A program made the translations under genes and the position numbers. Under the pieces are notes generated by a model. It was given only the letters and a program-made list of their open reading frames with translations. It searched no databases and was not told the DNA's origin. A DNA stretch of 64,000 nt from Vibrio sp. UCD-FRSSP16_30 (GTDB lineage Bacteria; Pseudomonadota; Gammaproteobacteria; Enterobacterales; Vibrionaceae), in NCBI RefSeq assembly GCF_001676025.1, contig NZ_LZFW01000005.1, forward strand, positions 1-64,000, read 5' to 3'. Shown piece by piece: positions 1 to 11,455 of the stretch; position 1 is the stretch's first letter; each line of letters starts with the position of its first letter.

Positions 1-322
1 GCCAAGCCAAGTACTTGCTGCTAAAGGTTCAATCAACCCACACACTAAATTTGAGTCAGAAGTGTACGTTCTTTCAAAAGACGAAGGCGGCCGCCACACT
101 CCTTTCTTCAAAGGTTACCGTCCACAGTTCTACTTCCGTACAACTGACGTAACAGGCGACATCACTCTACCGGAAGGTGTTGAGATGGTAATGCCAGGCG
201 ACAACGTTCAAATGACTGTTGAGCTAATCGCTCCAATCGCAATGGACGAAGGTCTACGCTTCGCAATCCGTGAAGGTGGCCGTACTGTTGGTGCTGGTGT
301 TGTTGCTAAGATCTTTGACTAA
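1..322 (+). CDS. tuf: Elongation factor Tu, C-terminal part (5' end outside window)
   Basis: EF-Tu carries aminoacyl-tRNA to the ribosome as a GTP complex in the cytoplasm. Only the last 106 codons are present, reading from base 2; they cover part of domain 2 and domain 3. The stretch [20 protein letters not shown] and the ending [17 protein letters not shown] are typical of EF-Tu. An open reading starting at 62 uses an internal GTG and is not a real start. An intrinsic terminator follows. Its place just before rpsJ fits the str-S10 gene order of gammaproteobacteria. Identification is secure; whether it is tufA or tufB cannot be told from this piece. Confidence 0.97.
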   Translation, partial: PSQVLAAKGSINPHTKFESEVYVLSKDEGGRHTPFFKGYRPQFYFRTTDVTGDITLPEGVEMVMPGDNVQMTVELIAPIAMDEGLRFAIREGGRTVGAGVVAKIFD

Positions 323-372
323 TATTTAGTTAATATCTTGCACACTTCTTCTTTATGAAGAACACGCATAGT

Positions 373-405
373 AAAAGGGGAGCTTCGGCTTCCCTTTTTG
401 TTTTT
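373..405 (+). terminator. Intrinsic terminator after tuf
   Basis: An 11-bp stem (arms 373-383 and 388-398, one G-T pair) closes a TTCG tetraloop and runs into a T-rich tract to 405. It separates the str operon from the S10 operon. Confidence 0.9.
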
Positions 406-457
406 CTATCTCCCAGAACCCATTCCCTACTTCTTTAGATTATTTTTCACCCACCTC

Positions 458-485
458 TTGCATCCCATCTTAGCTTCTGTATAAT
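458..485 (+). promoter_or_regulatory. Promoter of the S10 operon
   Basis: A -35 box TTGCAT (458-463) and a perfect -10 box TATAAT (480-485) are separated by 16 bp. The expected start near 492 gives a leader of about 255 nt before rpsJ, in keeping with a regulated r-protein operon. The match is seen directly; activity is inferred. Confidence 0.75.
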
Positions 486-491
486 CCTTCC

Positions 492-1059
<568 letters not shown>

Positions 1060-1073
1060 GGGAGATTAGAATA

Positions 1074-1703
1074 ATGATAGGTCTAGTCGGACGTAAAGTG
1101 GGTATGACCCGCGTATTTACCGAAGAAGGCGTTTCTATTCCAGTAACAGTTGTGGAAGTAGAATCTAACCGTGTTTCTCAAGTGCGTACACTTGAAGTTG
1201 ATGGTTATTCTGCAATCCAAATTACTGCTGGTTCTAAGAAAGCTAACCGTGTAAGCAAGCCAGAAGCTGGTCACTTTGCGAAAGCAGGTGTTGAAGCGGG
1301 CCGCGGTCTTTGGGAATTCCGTTTAGAAAACGGTGAAGAGTTTGAAGTTGGCGCTGAGCTAAACGTAGAACTTTTCAATGAAGTAAAAAAAGTAGACGTT
1401 ACTGGTACATCTAAAGGTAAAGGCTTCCAAGGCGCTATTAAGCGTTGGAACTTCTCTACTCAAGATATGACTCACGGTAACTCTTTGTCTCACCGTGCAC
1501 CGGGTTCAATTGGCCAATGTCAAACTCCAGGTCGCGTGTTTAAAGGCAAAAAAATGGCTGGTCACATGGGTGCTGAGCGTGTAACGACTCAAAACCTAGA
1601 GATCGTACGTGTTGACGCTGAGCGCAATCTGCTTCTTATTAAAGGTGCAGTACCAGGCTCAATCGGCGGCAACGTTATCGTAAAACCAGCTGTTAAAGCT
1701 TAA
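1074..1703 (+). CDS. rplC: 50S ribosomal protein L3
   Basis: L3 is an early assembly protein of the large subunit, reaching the peptidyl-transferase centre. At 209 residues it matches the family length. The start [15 protein letters not shown] and the loop [20 protein letters not shown], which carries the glutamine methylated by PrmB in E. coli, are both present. It is second in the S10 operon with a good ribosome site (GGGAGA) just upstream. Confidence 0.98.
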   Translation: MIGLVGRKVGMTRVFTEEGVSIPVTVVEVESNRVSQVRTLEVDGYSAIQITAGSKKANRVSKPEAGHFAKAGVEAGRGLWEFRLENGEEFEVGAELNVELFNEVKKVDVTGTSKGKGFQGAIKRWNFSTQDMTHGNSLSHRAPGSIGQCQTPGRVFKGKKMAGHMGAERVTTQNLEIVRVDAERNLLLIKGAVPGSIGGNVIVKPAVKA

Positions 1704-1719
1704 CGTCTAGGAGTAAGTA

Positions 1720-2322
1720 ATGGAATTGATAGTTAAAGGTGCTGATGCACTAACTGTTTCCGAGACTACTTTCGGACGTGACTTTAACGAAGCTCTTGTA
1801 CACCAAGTAGTTGTTGCGTTTGCAGCAGGTGCTCGTCAAGGTACTCGTGCTCAAAAGACTCGTTCTGAAGTATCTGGCGGTGGCGCTAAGCCATGGCGTC
1901 AAAAAGGTACTGGCCGTGCTCGTGCTGGTACAATTCGTAGCCCAATCTGGCGTACAGGTGGTGTTACTTTTGCTGCGAAACCACAAGATCACAGCCAAAA
2001 AGTAAACAAAAAAATGTACCGCGGTGCTATGAAAAGCATTCTTTCTGAGTTAATTCGTCAAGAGCGTTTAATCGTTGTTGATAACTTCTCAGTAGAAGCA
2101 CCAAAAACTAAAGAGCTATTAGCTAAGCTTAATGAACTTGAGCTTAACGATGTTCTGATTGTGACTAGTGAAGTAGATGAGAATCTATTCTTGGCTGCTC
2201 GTAACCTTTATAAAGTTGATGCACGTGACGTTGCTGGTATTGATCCAGTAAGTCTAATTGCTTTCGACAAGGTACTAATTACTGCTGATGCAGTGAAGCA
2301 AGTTGAGGAGATGCTGGCATGA
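1720..2322 (+). CDS. rplD: 50S ribosomal protein L4 (operon autoregulator)
   Basis: L4 binds 23S rRNA, lines the exit tunnel with its long loop, and in E. coli represses its own operon through the S10 leader. The 200 residues include the tunnel-loop signature [19 protein letters not shown]. The stop overlaps the rplW start by 4 bp (ATGA), indicating translational coupling. In this cluster L4 is the candidate ligand for the long leader upstream of rpsJ. Confidence 0.98.
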   Translation: MELIVKGADALTVSETTFGRDFNEALVHQVVVAFAAGARQGTRAQKTRSEVSGGGAKPWRQKGTGRARAGTIRSPIWRTGGVTFAAKPQDHSQKVNKKMYRGAMKSILSELIRQERLIVVDNFSVEAPKTKELLAKLNELELNDVLIVTSEVDENLFLAARNLYKVDARDVAGIDPVSLIAFDKVLITADAVKQVEEMLA

Positions 2323-2621
2323 TCACTGAAGAGCGTCTACTAAAAGTTCTACGTGCTCCACATATCTCTGAAAAAGCAACTATGGCTGCTGAGAAAGCGA
2401 ACACTATCGTTTTCAAAGTATCTAAAGAAGCAACTAAAAAAGAGATCAAAGCAGCTGTAGAAAAGCTATTTGAAGTTGAAGTTAAGTCTGTAAATACTCT
2501 TGTTCAAAAGGGTAAGACCAAACGTCAAGGTATGCGTGAAGGCCGTCGTTCAGACGTGAAAAAAGCTTACGTTACCTTGAAAGAAGGTCAAGATCTTGAC
2601 TTCGTTGGCGGTGCGGAATAA
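2319..2621 (+). CDS. rplW: 50S ribosomal protein L23
   Basis: L23 sits at the tunnel exit and is the docking point for trigger factor and the signal recognition particle. The 100 residues match the family ([20 protein letters not shown] start region). The start codon overlaps the rplD stop by 4 bp, so it is probably translated by coupling. Confidence 0.98.
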   Translation: MITEERLLKVLRAPHISEKATMAAEKANTIVFKVSKEATKKEIKAAVEKLFEVEVKSVNTLVQKGKTKRQGMREGRRSDVKKAYVTLKEGQDLDFVGGAE

Positions 2622-2636
2622 CAGGAGTAGTTAAGA

Positions 2637-3461
2637 ATGGCTATTGTTAAATGTAAGCCGACTTCCCCTGGTCGTCGTCACGTAGTTAAAGTTGTTAACG
2701 CTGACCTCCACAAGGGTAAGCCATACGCTCCACTTTTAGAGAAAAACTCTAAAAATGGTGGTCGTAACAACAACGGTCGTATCACAGTACGTCACATCGG
2801 TGGTGGTCATAAACACCATTACCGTCTAGTTGACTTTAAACGTACTAAAGATGGCATCCCAGCGAAAGTTGAGCGCCTAGAATACGATCCAAACCGTAGC
2901 GCAAACATTGCTCTAGTTCTGTACGCAGACGGTGAGCGCCGCTACATCATCGCACCTAAAGGCATTTCAGCTGGAGATTCAATCCAGTCTGGTGTTGATG
3001 CGCCAATCAAAGCAGGTAACACTCTGCCGATGCGCAACATCCCAGTAGGTTCAACAGTACACTGTGTTGAACTTAAGCCTGGTAAAGGTGCACAAATTGC
3101 TCGTTCTGCAGGTGCATACGCACAAATCATCGCTCGCGATGGTGCATATGTAACTCTACGCCTACGTTCTGGTGAGATGCGCAAAGTACTTTCTGAAGGT
3201 CGTGCTACGATCGGTGAAGTTGGTAACTCTGAGCACATGCTACGTGAACTAGGTAAAGCTGGTGCTTCACGCTGGCGCGGCGTACGTCCAACCGTACGTG
3301 GTGTTGTAATGAACCCGGTAGATCACCCACACGGTGGTGGTGAAGGTCGTACTTCTGGTGGTCGTCACCCAGTATCACCTTGGGGTCAGCCTACTAAAGG
3401 CTTTAAGACTCGTAAGAACAAGCGCACTGACAAGTACATCGTACGTCGTCGTAACAAGTAA
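2637..3461 (+). CDS. rplB: 50S ribosomal protein L2
   Basis: L2 is needed for subunit association and peptidyl-transferase activity. The 274-residue protein has the conserved region [19 protein letters not shown] near the C terminus, including the histidine regarded as important for activity. It is preceded by a Shine-Dalgarno sequence (CAGGAG) and lies between rplW and rpsS, the standard order. Confidence 0.98.
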   Translation: MAIVKCKPTSPGRRHVVKVVNADLHKGKPYAPLLEKNSKNGGRNNNGRITVRHIGGGHKHHYRLVDFKRTKDGIPAKVERLEYDPNRSANIALVLYADGERRYIIAPKGISAGDSIQSGVDAPIKAGNTLPMRNIPVGSTVHCVELKPGKGAQIARSAGAYAQIIARDGAYVTLRLRSGEMRKVLSEGRATIGEVGNSEHMLRELGKAGASRWRGVRPTVRGVVMNPVDHPHGGGEGRTSGGRHPVSPWGQPTKGFKTRKNKRTDKYIVRRRNK

Positions 3462-3468
3462 TCTATAA

Positions 3469-3759
<291 letters not shown>

Positions 3760-3769
3760 GGAGTAGATG

Positions 3770-4102
3770 ATGGAAGCTTTAGCTAAACATAACTTTGCTC
3801 GTATTTCTCCACAGAAAGCGCGCCTTGTTGCGGATCTTATCCGTGGCAAGAATGTTGATCAAGCACTAGAAATTCTAACTTTCAGCAACAAAAAAGCTGC
3901 TGTACTAGTTAAGAAAGTTCTTGAATCAGCAATCGCGAACGCTGAGCATAACGAAGGTGCAGATATCGACGATCTAAATGTCGCTAAAATCTTCGTAGAT
4001 GAAGGTCCTATCATGAAGCGTATTATGCCTCGTGCTAAAGGCCGTGCCGACCGTATCTTGAAGCGTTCTTGCCACATCACAATTGTTGTTGCAGACGCTT
4101 AA
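3770..4102 (+). CDS. rplV: 50S ribosomal protein L22
   Basis: L22 lines the exit tunnel; changes in its loop give macrolide resistance in other species. There are two ATG codons in tandem (3767 and 3770). The second gives [20 protein letters not shown], 110 residues as in E. coli, with AAGGAG (3758-3763) at the better spacing of 6 bp, so I chose it. The fold and the conserved [20 protein letters not shown] end are intact. Confidence 0.96.
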   Translation: MEALAKHNFARISPQKARLVADLIRGKNVDQALEILTFSNKKAAVLVKKVLESAIANAEHNEGADIDDLNVAKIFVDEGPIMKRIMPRAKGRADRILKRSCHITIVVADA

Positions 4103-4118
4103 GACTAGGAGATAAGCA

Positions 4119-4817
4119 ATGGGTCAGAAAGTACATCCTAATGGTATTCGTCTTGGCATCGTCAAGCCTTGGAATGCTACATGGTTTGCTAATACCAAAG
4201 ATTTCGCTGACAACCTAGACGGCGACTTCAAGGTACGTCAGTTCCTCACTAAGGAACTTTCAAAAGCGTCTCTTTCACGTATCGTTATCGAACGTCCAGC
4301 TAAGAGCATTCGTGTGACTATTCACACAGCTCGTCCTGGCGTTGTTATCGGTAAGAAAGGCGAAGACGTTGAGAAGCTACGCGCAGCTGTAGCTAAGATT
4401 GCAGGTGTTCCAGCACAAATTAACATCGCTGAGGTTCGTAAACCTGAGCTTGATGGTCAATTAGTAGCTGATAGCATCGCATCTCAGTTAGAGCGTCGTG
4501 TTATGTTCCGTCGTGCTATGAAGCGCGCGGTTCAAAACGCAATGCGTCTTGGCGCTAAAGGTATCAAAGTAGAAGTAAGCGGCCGTCTTGGCGGTGCTGA
4601 AATCGCGCGTACTGAATGGTACCGTGAAGGCCGTGTGCCACTACATACTCTTCGTGCTGACATCGATTACGCAACTTCTTCGGCTCACACCCAATACGGT
4701 GTGATCGGCATTAAAGTCTGGATCTTCAAAGGAGAAATCCTTGGTGGAATGCCAGCTGCTAATGCAGTAGAGCCTAAGGCTGACAAGCCTAAGAAGCAGC
4801 GTAAAAGCCGTAAGTAA
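4119..4817 (+). CDS. rpsC: 30S ribosomal protein S3
   Basis: S3 lies at the mRNA entry tunnel and contributes to helicase activity. The 232 residues contain the KH-domain GxxG loop in [14 protein letters not shown] and a basic C-terminal tail rich in lysine. It stands between rplV and rplP in the standard S10 order. Confidence 0.98.
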   Translation: MGQKVHPNGIRLGIVKPWNATWFANTKDFADNLDGDFKVRQFLTKELSKASLSRIVIERPAKSIRVTIHTARPGVVIGKKGEDVEKLRAAVAKIAGVPAQINIAEVRKPELDGQLVADSIASQLERRVMFRRAMKRAVQNAMRLGAKGIKVEVSGRLGGAEIARTEWYREGRVPLHTLRADIDYATSSAHTQYGVIGIKVWIFKGEILGGMPAANAVEPKADKPKKQRKSRK

Positions 4818-4828
4818 GGAGACGACAG

Positions 4829-5239
4829 ATGCTACAACCTAAACGTACTAAGTTCCGTAAGGTTCAGACAGGTCGTAACCGTGGCCTAGCTAAAGGTACT
4901 GAAGTAAGCTTCGGCGAATTCGGTCTTAAAGCTGTTGGTCGCGGACGTATTACTGCTCGTCAAATCGAAGCGGCACGTCGTGCTATGACGCGTCACGTAA
5001 AACGTCAAGGTCAAATTTGGATTCGTATCTTCCCAGACAAGCCAATTACTGAAAAACCTCTTGAAGTTCGTCAAGGTAAAGGTAAAGGTAATGTTGAGTA
5101 CTGGGTTGCTCAAGTCCAACCTGGCAAGGTTATGTACGAAATGAATGGCGTACCTGAAGAGTTGGCACGTGAAGCGTTCCGCCTAGCGGCATGTAAACTG
5201 CCTATCAAAACAACATTTGTAACTAAGCAGGTGATGTAA
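4829..5239 (+). CDS. rplP: 50S ribosomal protein L16
   Basis: L16 organises the A-site region of the 50S subunit. The 136-residue protein has the family start [19 protein letters not shown] and the conserved [19 protein letters not shown] region. In E. coli an arginine in this protein is hydroxylated by RoxA. The stop and the rpmC start share one base (TAATG at 5237-5241). Confidence 0.98.
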   Translation: MLQPKRTKFRKVQTGRNRGLAKGTEVSFGEFGLKAVGRGRITARQIEAARRAMTRHVKRQGQIWIRIFPDKPITEKPLEVRQGKGKGNVEYWVAQVQPGKVMYEMNGVPEELAREAFRLAACKLPIKTTFVTKQVM

Positions 5240-5430
5240 TGAAAGCACAAGAGCTACGTGAAAAAAGCGTTGAAGAATTAAACGCTGAGCTATTGAATCT
5301 GCTACGTGAACAGTTTAACTTGCGCATGCAAGCTGCGACTGGTCAACTACAGCAGACACATACTCTTAAAGCTGTACGTCGTGATATCGCACGTGTTAAA
5401 ACCGTATTGACTGAGAAGGCAGACGCATAA
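5239..5430 (+). CDS. rpmC: 50S ribosomal protein L29
   Basis: L29 lies beside L23 at the tunnel exit. The 63 residues form the usual two-helix protein, starting [19 protein letters not shown]. Its start overlaps the rplP stop and its stop overlaps the rpsQ start by one base each, so the three are tightly coupled. Confidence 0.98.
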   Translation: MKAQELREKSVEELNAELLNLLREQFNLRMQAATGQLQQTHTLKAVRRDIARVKTVLTEKADA

Positions 5431-5684
5431 TGAGCGACAAATCCCGTACTTCACTTGGTCGTGTTGTTAGTGACAAAGGCGAAAAGTCTATTGTTGTTGC
5501 TATCGAGCGCATGGTTAAACACCCAATTTACGGCAAGTACGTAAAGCGCACGACTAAGATCCACGCACACGATGAAAACAACGAGTCTAGCCTAGGCGAT
5601 ACCGTTGAAATCAAAGAGTGTCGTCCACTGTCTAAGACTAAGTCTTGGACTTTGGTAAAAGTTGTAACAAAAGCGAAGATTTAA
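5430..5684 (+). CDS. rpsQ: 30S ribosomal protein S17
   Basis: S17 is a primary 16S rRNA binding protein with an OB fold. It has 84 residues, with the conserved [19 protein letters not shown] and [13 protein letters not shown] segments. It is the last gene of the S10 operon and is followed by an intrinsic terminator. Confidence 0.98.
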   Translation: MSDKSRTSLGRVVSDKGEKSIVVAIERMVKHPIYGKYVKRTTKIHAHDENNESSLGDTVEIKECRPLSKTKSWTLVKVVTKAKI

Positions 5685-5708
5685 TTTTCTTTAATTTTTA
5701 ACAACTTA

Positions 5709-5747
5709 AAGCGGCTTCCTAATTTAATTGGGGGCCGCTTATTTTTT
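5709..5747 (+). terminator. Intrinsic terminator between S10 and spc operons
   Basis: Arms AAGCGGC (with G-T extended inner pairs) and GCCGCTT enclose an A/T-rich loop and are followed by ATTTTTTG. It closes the S10 operon 25 bp after rpsQ. Confidence 0.8.
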
Positions 5748-5770
5748 GTCTACCCAATCGGGACAAAGGG

Positions 5771-5779
5771 TGTTACAAT
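5771..5779 (+). promoter_or_regulatory. Probable spc operon promoter (extended -10)
   Basis: TGTTACAAT is an extended -10 element (TGN plus TACAAT at 5774-5779). No good -35 box lies 16-18 bp upstream. The position right after the S10 terminator and about 70 bp before rplN fits the E. coli spc promoter layout. The element is seen; activity is inferred. Confidence 0.45.
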
Positions 5780-5848
5780 TCGCGTCCCTTTAAAGAGGCA
5801 GCCCGACCCGAGAGGGTCTAGTTTTTAATATTTAGCGGAGCACTAACA

Positions 5849-6220
5849 ATGATCCAAATGCAAAGTACACTTGACGCTGCAGATAACTCTGGTGCGCGCA
5901 AGGTAATGTGTATTAAGGTTCTGGGTGGCTCACACCGTCGTTATGCACATATCGGTGACATCATTAAAGTTACAGTGAAGGAAGCAATTCCTCGCGGTAA
6001 AGTTAAAAAAGGTGATGTACTGAAGGCGGTTGTTGTGCGCACTCGTAAAGGCGTACGTCGTCCAGACGGTTCTGTCATTCGCTTCGACCGTAATGCTTGT
6101 GTATTGTTGAATGACACTACTGAGCAACCAGTCGGCACTCGTATCTTTGGCCCAGTGACTCGTGAACTTCGTAATGCGAAATTCATGAAAATTGTTTCAC
6201 TGGCTCCAGAAGTACTATAA
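5849..6220 (+). CDS. rplN: 50S ribosomal protein L14
   Basis: L14 forms intersubunit bridges and is the site where RsfS blocks subunit joining. The 123 residues begin [20 protein letters not shown] and hold the family signature around [20 protein letters not shown]. It is the first gene of the spc operon, with GCGGAG before the ATG. Confidence 0.98.
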   Translation: MIQMQSTLDAADNSGARKVMCIKVLGGSHRRYAHIGDIIKVTVKEAIPRGKVKKGDVLKAVVVRTRKGVRRPDGSVIRFDRNACVLLNDTTEQPVGTRIFGPVTRELRNAKFMKIVSLAPEVL

Positions 6221-6231
6221 GGAGCAGTAAA

Positions 6232-6549
6232 ATGGCAGCTAAAATCCGTCGTGATGACGAAGTAATCGTTCTTGCTGGTAAAGATAAAGGCAAGAAAGGT
6301 AAAGTAACTAAGGTTCTGACAACTGGTAAAGTTATCGTTGAAGGTATCAATCTTGTTAAAAAACATCAGAAGCCTGTACCGGCTATGAATGTTCAAGGTG
6401 GTATCGTAGAGCAAGAAGCAGCAATTGATGCTTCAAACATTGCAGTCTACAACGCAGCTACTGGCAAAGCAGACCGTATCGGTTTCCGTTTCGAAGATGG
6501 TAAGAAGGTTCGCTTCTTTAAATCTAACGGCGAAACCGTTTCTAACTAA
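6232..6549 (+). CDS. rplX: 50S ribosomal protein L24
   Basis: L24 initiates 50S assembly by binding the 5' part of 23S rRNA. The 105-residue protein carries the KOW motif region [18 protein letters not shown] near the N terminus. It lies 11 bp after rplN with a GGAG ribosome site. Confidence 0.98.
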   Translation: MAAKIRRDDEVIVLAGKDKGKKGKVTKVLTTGKVIVEGINLVKKHQKPVPAMNVQGGIVEQEAAIDASNIAVYNAATGKADRIGFRFEDGKKVRFFKSNGETVSN

Positions 6550-6572
6550 AACAGAGTAATTTGGAGTGAACT

Positions 6573-7112
6573 ATGGCGAAACTGCATGATTACTACAAGT
6601 CGTCTGTAGTTGCTGAACTTACCAAAGAGTTCAGCTACTCAAGCGTCATGCAAGTCCCTAGAATCGATAAGATCACCCTTAATATGGGTGTGGGTGAAGC
6701 AATCAATGACAAAAAGCTTCTAGAAAACGCAGCTTCTGATATGGCAACGATCTCTGGTCAAAAGCCACTTATCACTAAAGCGCGTAAATCTGTTGCTGGA
6801 TTTAAAATCCGTGAAGGCTACCCAATCGGTTGTAAAGTAACCTTGCGTGGCGAACGTATGTGGGATTTCTTTGAGCGTTTGATTAACATCGCTCTACCAC
6901 GTGTACGTGACTTCCGTGGTGTTAGCGCTAAGTCTTTTGACGGACGCGGTAACTACAGCATGGGCGTTCGCGAGCAAATCATCTTCCCGGAAATCGACTT
7001 TGATAAAGTTGATCGCGTTCGTGGTCTTGATATTACTATCACGACATCTGCGAATTCCGATGAGGAAGGCCGAGCTTTGCTGGCTGCCTTTAACTTCCCA
7101 TTCCGTAAGTAA
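6573..7112 (+). CDS. rplE: 50S ribosomal protein L5
   Basis: L5 binds 5S rRNA and contacts the P-site tRNA. It has 179 residues with the conserved [11 protein letters not shown] and [16 protein letters not shown] segments. In E. coli the S8 repressor site is on the mRNA at the rplE start; the first codons here are very close to the E. coli ones, but I could not test whether the S8 hairpin forms. Confidence 0.98.
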   Translation: MAKLHDYYKSSVVAELTKEFSYSSVMQVPRIDKITLNMGVGEAINDKKLLENAASDMATISGQKPLITKARKSVAGFKIREGYPIGCKVTLRGERMWDFFERLINIALPRVRDFRGVSAKSFDGRGNYSMGVREQIIFPEIDFDKVDRVRGLDITITTSANSDEEGRALLAAFNFPFRK

Positions 7113-7129
7113 GGTGAAGGGTTACTGTT

Positions 7130-7435
7130 ATGGCTAAACAATCTATGAAAGCGCGTGAAACTAAACGTGCTAAGCTAGTAGCTAAATTCGCTGAAAAGCG
7201 TCGTGCGCTTAAGATCACTATTAGTGACCTTAACGCATCTGAAGAAGAGCGTTGGGATGCAGTTCTTAAATTGCAATCTCTACCACGTGATTCAAGTGCA
7301 TCGCGTCAGCGTAATCGTTGCAACCAAACTGGTCGTCCACACGGTTACCTACGTAAATTCGGTCTTAGCCGTATTAAGGTTCGTGAAGCTTGCATGAAAG
7401 GCGAGATTCCGGGTCTTCGTAAGGCTAGCTGGTAA
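7130..7435 (+). CDS. rpsN: 30S ribosomal protein S14 (long, zinc-independent type)
   Basis: S14 completes the 30S head. The 101-residue form lacks the CxxC pairs of zinc-binding S14 and has the conserved end [20 protein letters not shown]. This is the C-minus form expected in gammaproteobacteria, so it does not depend on zinc. Confidence 0.98.
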   Translation: MAKQSMKARETKRAKLVAKFAEKRRALKITISDLNASEEERWDAVLKLQSLPRDSSASRQRNRCNQTGRPHGYLRKFGLSRIKVREACMKGEIPGLRKASW

Positions 7436-7464
7436 TTGCCACTTAATCATTTGGAGTAAATCGT

Positions 7465-7857
7465 ATGAGCATGCAAGATCCGATTTCGGATATGCTGACC
7501 CGCATTCGTAACGGTCAGTCAGCAAGTAAAGTTGCTGTAAAAATGCCTTCTTCAAAGCTTAAAGTTGCAATTGCTACTTTGCTAAAAAACGAAGGTTACA
7601 TCACAGACTTCGCTGTAGAAAGCGGAGCAAAACCAGAGCTAGAAGTTACTCTTAAGTACTTCCAAGCAAAACCAGTAATCGAGCAAATCCAACGTGTTTC
7701 TCGTCCAGGTCTGCGTGTCTATAAAAATAAAGACAGCCTTCCTTCAGTGATGGGTGGTTTGGGTATTGCTGTAGTGTCCACTTCCAAAGGTCTTATGTCT
7801 GACCGCGCCGCTCGCAAAGCGGGTCTTGGTGGTGAGATCATCTGCTACGTAGCTTAA
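7465..7857 (+). CDS. rpsH: 30S ribosomal protein S8 (spc autoregulator)
   Basis: S8 is a primary 16S rRNA binder and in E. coli the translational repressor of the spc operon. The 130 residues include the RNA-binding signature [20 protein letters not shown] and the ending GGEIICYVA. It is preceded by TTGGAG and lies between rpsN and rplF. Confidence 0.98.
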   Translation: MSMQDPISDMLTRIRNGQSASKVAVKMPSSKLKVAIATLLKNEGYITDFAVESGAKPELEVTLKYFQAKPVIEQIQRVSRPGLRVYKNKDSLPSVMGGLGIAVVSTSKGLMSDRAARKAGLGGEIICYVA

Positions 7858-7867
7858 GGAGTAGAAT

Positions 7868-8401
7868 ATGTCTCGTGTTGCTAAAGCACCTGTCGCTATT
7901 CCAGCTGGAGTAGAGGTGAAGATTAATGGTCAAGAAATAACTGTGAAAGGTCCTAAAGGTGAACTTTCTCGCGTTTTCAATAACGCAGCAGTAATTTCTC
8001 AGGAAGATAACAACCTAACTTTCGGTCCACGTGAAGGTGTTGCTGGTGCTTGGGCACAAGCAGGTACTGCACGTGCACTTGTAAACAACATGGTTGTTGG
8101 TGTTACTGAAGGCTTTACCAAGAAACTGACTCTTAAGGGTGTTGGTTACCGTGCTGCTGTTAAAGGCAACGCTGTAAACTTGACTCTAGGTTTCTCTCAC
8201 CCAGTTGAGCACGCTGTGCCAGCGGGTATTAAAGCTGAATGTCCAAGCCAAACTGAAATTGTTCTAACTGGTGCTGATAAGCAACTAGTTGGTCAAGTTG
8301 CGGCTGACATTCGTTCTTACCGTGAGCCAGAACCTTATAAAGGTAAAGGCGTTCGTTACGCAGATGAATATGTGCGTACCAAAGAAGCTAAGAAGAAGTA
8401 A
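7868..8401 (+). CDS. rplF: 50S ribosomal protein L6
   Basis: L6 lies near the factor-binding site of the 50S subunit. It has 177 residues in two repeated domains and ends with the family motif [20 protein letters not shown]. Its ATG is 10 bp after the rpsH stop, with AAGGAG. Confidence 0.98.
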   Translation: MSRVAKAPVAIPAGVEVKINGQEITVKGPKGELSRVFNNAAVISQEDNNLTFGPREGVAGAWAQAGTARALVNNMVVGVTEGFTKKLTLKGVGYRAAVKGNAVNLTLGFSHPVEHAVPAGIKAECPSQTEIVLTGADKQLVGQVAADIRSYREPEPYKGKGVRYADEYVRTKEAKKK

Positions 8402-8410
8402 GGTAACACT

Positions 8411-8764
8411 ATGGATAAGAAAGCATCTCGCATCCGTCGTGCTACACGTGCACGTCGTAAGATTGCTGAACTTCGTGTGAATCGTCTTGTAGTACATCGT
8501 ACTCCTCGTCATGTGTATGCACAGGTTATTGCACCAAACGGCTCTGAGGTTATCGCAGCTGCTTCTACTGTAGAAAAAGCGATCCGTGAGCAAGTTAAGA
8601 ACACTGGTAACGTTGACGCTGCTAAAGCTGTAGGTAAAGCTATTGCTGAGCGCGCTATCGAAAAAGGCATTTCAAATGTTGCTTTCGATCGTTCTGGTTT
8701 CCAATACCACGGTCGAGTAGCGGCGCTAGCAGATTCTGCTCGCGAAGCTGGTCTTAAATTCTAA
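8411..8764 (+). CDS. rplR: 50S ribosomal protein L18
   Basis: L18 binds 5S rRNA with L5 and L25. The 117-residue protein has a very basic N terminus ([16 protein letters not shown]) and the conserved [20 protein letters not shown] region. It sits 9 bp after rplF. Confidence 0.98.
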   Translation: MDKKASRIRRATRARRKIAELRVNRLVVHRTPRHVYAQVIAPNGSEVIAAASTVEKAIREQVKNTGNVDAAKAVGKAIAERAIEKGISNVAFDRSGFQYHGRVAALADSAREAGLKF

Positions 8765-8778
8765 GGTAGGGTTGATCG

Positions 8779-9279
8779 ATGGCTAGAGAACAACAACAAG
8801 CTTCAGATTTGGCAGAAAAACTTATCGCCGTTAACCGCGTTGCAAAAACGGTTAAAGGTGGTCGAATCTTTAGTTTTACTGCACTAACAGTAGTTGGTGA
8901 CGGTAATGGTCGCATTGGTTTCGGTTACGGCAAAGCTCGTGAAGTACCAGCTGCGATTCAAAAAGCAATGGAAAAAGCACGTCGTAACATGGTTACTATC
9001 GCGCTAAACGAGGGTACTCTTCACCACGCGGTGAAAGGTCGTCATACTGGCTCTAAAGTATACATGCAGCCAGCAGCGGAAGGTACAGGTATCATCGCCG
9101 GTGGTGCGATGCGTGCAGTACTTGAAGTTGTAGGTGTTCGAAACGTACTTGCGAAAGCATACGGTTCTACGAACCCTATCAACGTAGTTCGCGCGACTAT
9201 TGATGGTTTAAGCGGTATGAAATCTCCAGAGATGATTGCTGCTAAACGTGGTCTAACTGTTGAAAATATTTCGGAGTAA
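8779..9279 (+). CDS. rpsE: 30S ribosomal protein S5
   Basis: S5 influences decoding accuracy and mRNA unwinding. The 166 residues contain the double-stranded RNA binding N domain with [20 protein letters not shown], the loop where spectinomycin-resistance changes occur in other bacteria. The lysine and glycines of that loop look wild-type. Confidence 0.98.
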   Translation: MAREQQQASDLAEKLIAVNRVAKTVKGGRIFSFTALTVVGDGNGRIGFGYGKAREVPAAIQKAMEKARRNMVTIALNEGTLHHAVKGRHTGSKVYMQPAAEGTGIIAGGAMRAVLEVVGVRNVLAKAYGSTNPINVVRATIDGLSGMKSPEMIAAKRGLTVENISE

Positions 9280-9284
9280 GCACC

Positions 9285-9461
9285 ATGGCAACTATCAAAG
9301 TAACTCAAACTAAAAGCTCAATCGGTCGTCTACCTAAGCACAAATTGTGTTTACGTGGTCTTGGCCTTCGTCGCATCAACCATACAGTAGAACTTGAAGA
9401 TACGCCGTCAGTTCGCGGCATGATCAACAAGGTTTACTACATGGTTAAAGTTGAGGAGTAA
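9285..9461 (+). CDS. rpmD: 50S ribosomal protein L30
   Basis: A 58-codon gene between rpsE and rplO. It begins [20 protein letters not shown] and has the [15 protein letters not shown] segment of L30. The ATG follows the rpsE stop by 5 bp, with CGGAG overlapping the rpsE end. Length equals the usual gammaproteobacterial L30. Confidence 0.97.
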   Translation: MATIKVTQTKSSIGRLPKHKLCLRGLGLRRINHTVELEDTPSVRGMINKVYYMVKVEE

Positions 9462-9466
9462 TCAGA

Positions 9467-9901
9467 ATGCGTTTGAATACTCTATCACCGGCTGCAGGTT
9501 CTAAGCCTTCTAAGAAGCGCGTAGGCCGTGGTATCGGTTCTGGCCTTGGTAAAACAGGTGGCCGTGGCCACAAAGGTCAAAAGTCACGCTCTGGCGGCAG
9601 TGTTCGTCCAGGTTTTGAAGGCGGTCAAATGCCTTTGAAACAGCGTCTACCTAAGTTCGGTTTCACTTCTCGTAAGAGTCTAGTGACTGCTGAAGTTCGT
9701 CTAGCTGAGCTAGCGAAAGTAACTGGTGACGTTGTAGATCTTAACAGCCTTAAAGCTGCTAACGTAGTCACTAAGAACATCGAGTTTGTTAAAGTTGTTC
9801 TTTCTGGCGAAATTAACAAAGCTGTGACTGTTAAAGGTCTTCGCGTAACTAAAGGCGCTAAAGCTGCTATTGAAGCTGCCGGCGGTAAAATCGAAGAATA
9901 A
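9467..9901 (+). CDS. rplO: 50S ribosomal protein L15
   Basis: L15 is a late assembly protein with a glycine-rich extended N terminus. The 144 residues include [20 protein letters not shown] and the signature region near residues 100-135. It is followed by secY, 20 bp downstream. Confidence 0.98.
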   Translation: MRLNTLSPAAGSKPSKKRVGRGIGSGLGKTGGRGHKGQKSRSGGSVRPGFEGGQMPLKQRLPKFGFTSRKSLVTAEVRLAELAKVTGDVVDLNSLKAANVVTKNIEFVKVVLSGEINKAVTVKGLRVTKGAKAAIEAAGGKIEE

Positions 9902-9921
9902 TCTTCGAGGGAAAGGTACAG

Positions 9922-11256
9922 ATGGCTAAAAAACCAGGACAAGATTTTAGTAGTGCAAAAAGTGGCGTATCGGAACTAAAAACACGCTTATTATTCGTAT
10001 TAGGTGCGTTGTTAGTATTTCGTGCGGGTTCTTTTGTGCCGATCCCTGGTATTGACGCGGCTGTACTTGCCCAACTGTTAGACCAGCAACAAGGTACCAT
10101 CGTAGAAATGTTTAACATGTTCTCCGGTGGTGCACTTTCGCGTGCATCTATCTTGGCCCTTGGTATCATGCCGTATATTTCGGCATCGATTGTGGTCCAA
10201 TTGCTAACTGTGGTTCATCCCGCTCTTGCAGAGCTTAAAAAAGAGGGTGAAGCTGGCCGTCGTAAGATCAGTCAGTACACACGTTATGGCACGCTTGTAC
10301 TTGCAACATTCCAAGCTATCGGTATAGCAACAGGCTTACCGAACATGGTCGACAATCTGGTTGTTATCAACCAAACCATGTTCACCCTGATTGCAACCGT
10401 GAGTTTAGTAACCGGCACCATGTTTTTGATGTGGTTAGGTGAACAAATTACAGAGCGCGGAATTGGTAACGGTATATCGTTAATCATCTTTGCAGGTATT
10501 GTCGCAGGATTGCCTAAAGCAATCGGTTCAACAATTGAGCAGGCGCGTCAAGGTGAATTGCACGTACTTCTTCTATTGTTGATTGCTGTAATTGCATTTG
10601 CTGTTATCTACTTTGTTGTGTTCATGGAACGTGGTCAACGTCGTATCGTCGTTAACTATGCCAAGCGCCAACAGGGTCGTAAAGTTTATGCAGCGCAGAG
10701 CTCTCATTTGCCATTAAAAATTAATATGGCCGGTGTTATCCCTGCAATTTTTGCATCAAGTATTATTTTGTTCCCAGGAACATTAGCACAGTGGTTTGGT
10801 CAGAACGGTCAAAGTGCAACATTTGGTTGGTTAACCGATGTTTCACTGGCACTAAGTCCAGGTCAGCCTCTGTACGTAATGCTTTATGCATCAGCGATCA
10901 TCTTTTTCTGTTTCTTTTACACGGCGTTGGTATTCAACCCGCGTGAGACAGCAGATAATTTGAAGAAGTCTGGTGCTTTCGTACCCGGCATCCGCCCAGG
11001 AGAGCAGACAGCTAGATACATCGATAAAGTAATGACTAGACTAACCCTTGCAGGTGCTCTATATATTACATTTATCTGTCTGATTCCCGAGTTCATGATG
11101 GTCATGTGGAACGTACGTTTCTACTTTGGCGGCACATCACTACTTATCGTAGTTGTTGTAATCATGGATTTCATGGCACAGGTACAGACTCATCTGATGT
11201 CACAACAGTATGATTCTGTGTTGAAGAAAGCAAACCTTAAGAGTTATAACCGATAA
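9922..11256 (+). CDS. secY: Protein translocase subunit SecY
   Basis: SecY forms the protein-conducting channel of the inner membrane with SecE and SecG. The 444 residues match the family length and show about ten hydrophobic segments, with the conserved start region [13 protein letters not shown], the plug region around [20 protein letters not shown], and the cytoplasmic loop [20 protein letters not shown] that contacts SecA. Its place at the end of the spc operon, before rpmJ, is universal in this group. Confidence 0.98.
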   Translation: MAKKPGQDFSSAKSGVSELKTRLLFVLGALLVFRAGSFVPIPGIDAAVLAQLLDQQQGTIVEMFNMFSGGALSRASILALGIMPYISASIVVQLLTVVHPALAELKKEGEAGRRKISQYTRYGTLVLATFQAIGIATGLPNMVDNLVVINQTMFTLIATVSLVTGTMFLMWLGEQITERGIGNGISLIIFAGIVAGLPKAIGSTIEQARQGELHVLLLLLIAVIAFAVIYFVVFMERGQRRIVVNYAKRQQGRKVYAAQSSHLPLKINMAGVIPAIFASSIILFPGTLAQWFGQNGQSATFGWLTDVSLALSPGQPLYVMLYASAIIFFCFFYTALVFNPRETADNLKKSGAFVPGIRPGEQTARYIDKVMTRLTLAGALYITFICLIPEFMMVMWNVRFYFGGTSLLIVVVVIMDFMAQVQTHLMSQQYDSVLKKANLKSYNR

Positions 11257-11295
11257 TTCGGCTGTAGTTCTGGGTTTCATTTACGGAGTTTAGCA

Positions 11296-11409
11296 ATGAA
11301 AGTTCGTGCTTCCGTTAAAAAAATCTGCCGTAACTGTAAGGTTATCAAGCGCAACGGTGTTGTGCGTATAATCTGCAGTGAGCCAAAGCATAAACAACGC
11401 CAAGGCTAA
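11296..11409 (+). CDS. rpmJ: 50S ribosomal protein L36 (zinc-ribbon type)
   Basis: A 37-codon gene with [20 protein letters not shown] at the start. Cys11, Cys14, Cys27 and His32 form the zinc ribbon of the C-plus form. The protein is one residue shorter than E. coli L36 because one residue before EPKHKQRQG is absent, as I recall for Vibrio. A ribosome site CGGAG lies just upstream. It ends the spc operon. Confidence 0.96.
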   Translation: MKVRASVKKICRNCKVIKRNGVVRIICSEPKHKQRQG

Positions 11410-11426
11410 TTAGTAGAATTTTTTAC

Positions 11427-11455
11427 TTGAAAAACAGGGTAGGTTCGAGTATATT
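11427..11455 (+). promoter_or_regulatory. Promoter of the alpha operon
   Basis: A -35 box TTGAAA (11427-11432) and a -10 box TATATT (11450-11455) are 17 bp apart, close to consensus. A start near 11462 gives a leader of about 95 nt before rpsM. Confidence 0.65.

Noticed and set aside
1083..1274. Minus-strand open frame inside rplC
   Set aside because: It is antisense to a conserved ribosomal gene, has no ribosome site and no protein-like pattern; a shadow frame.
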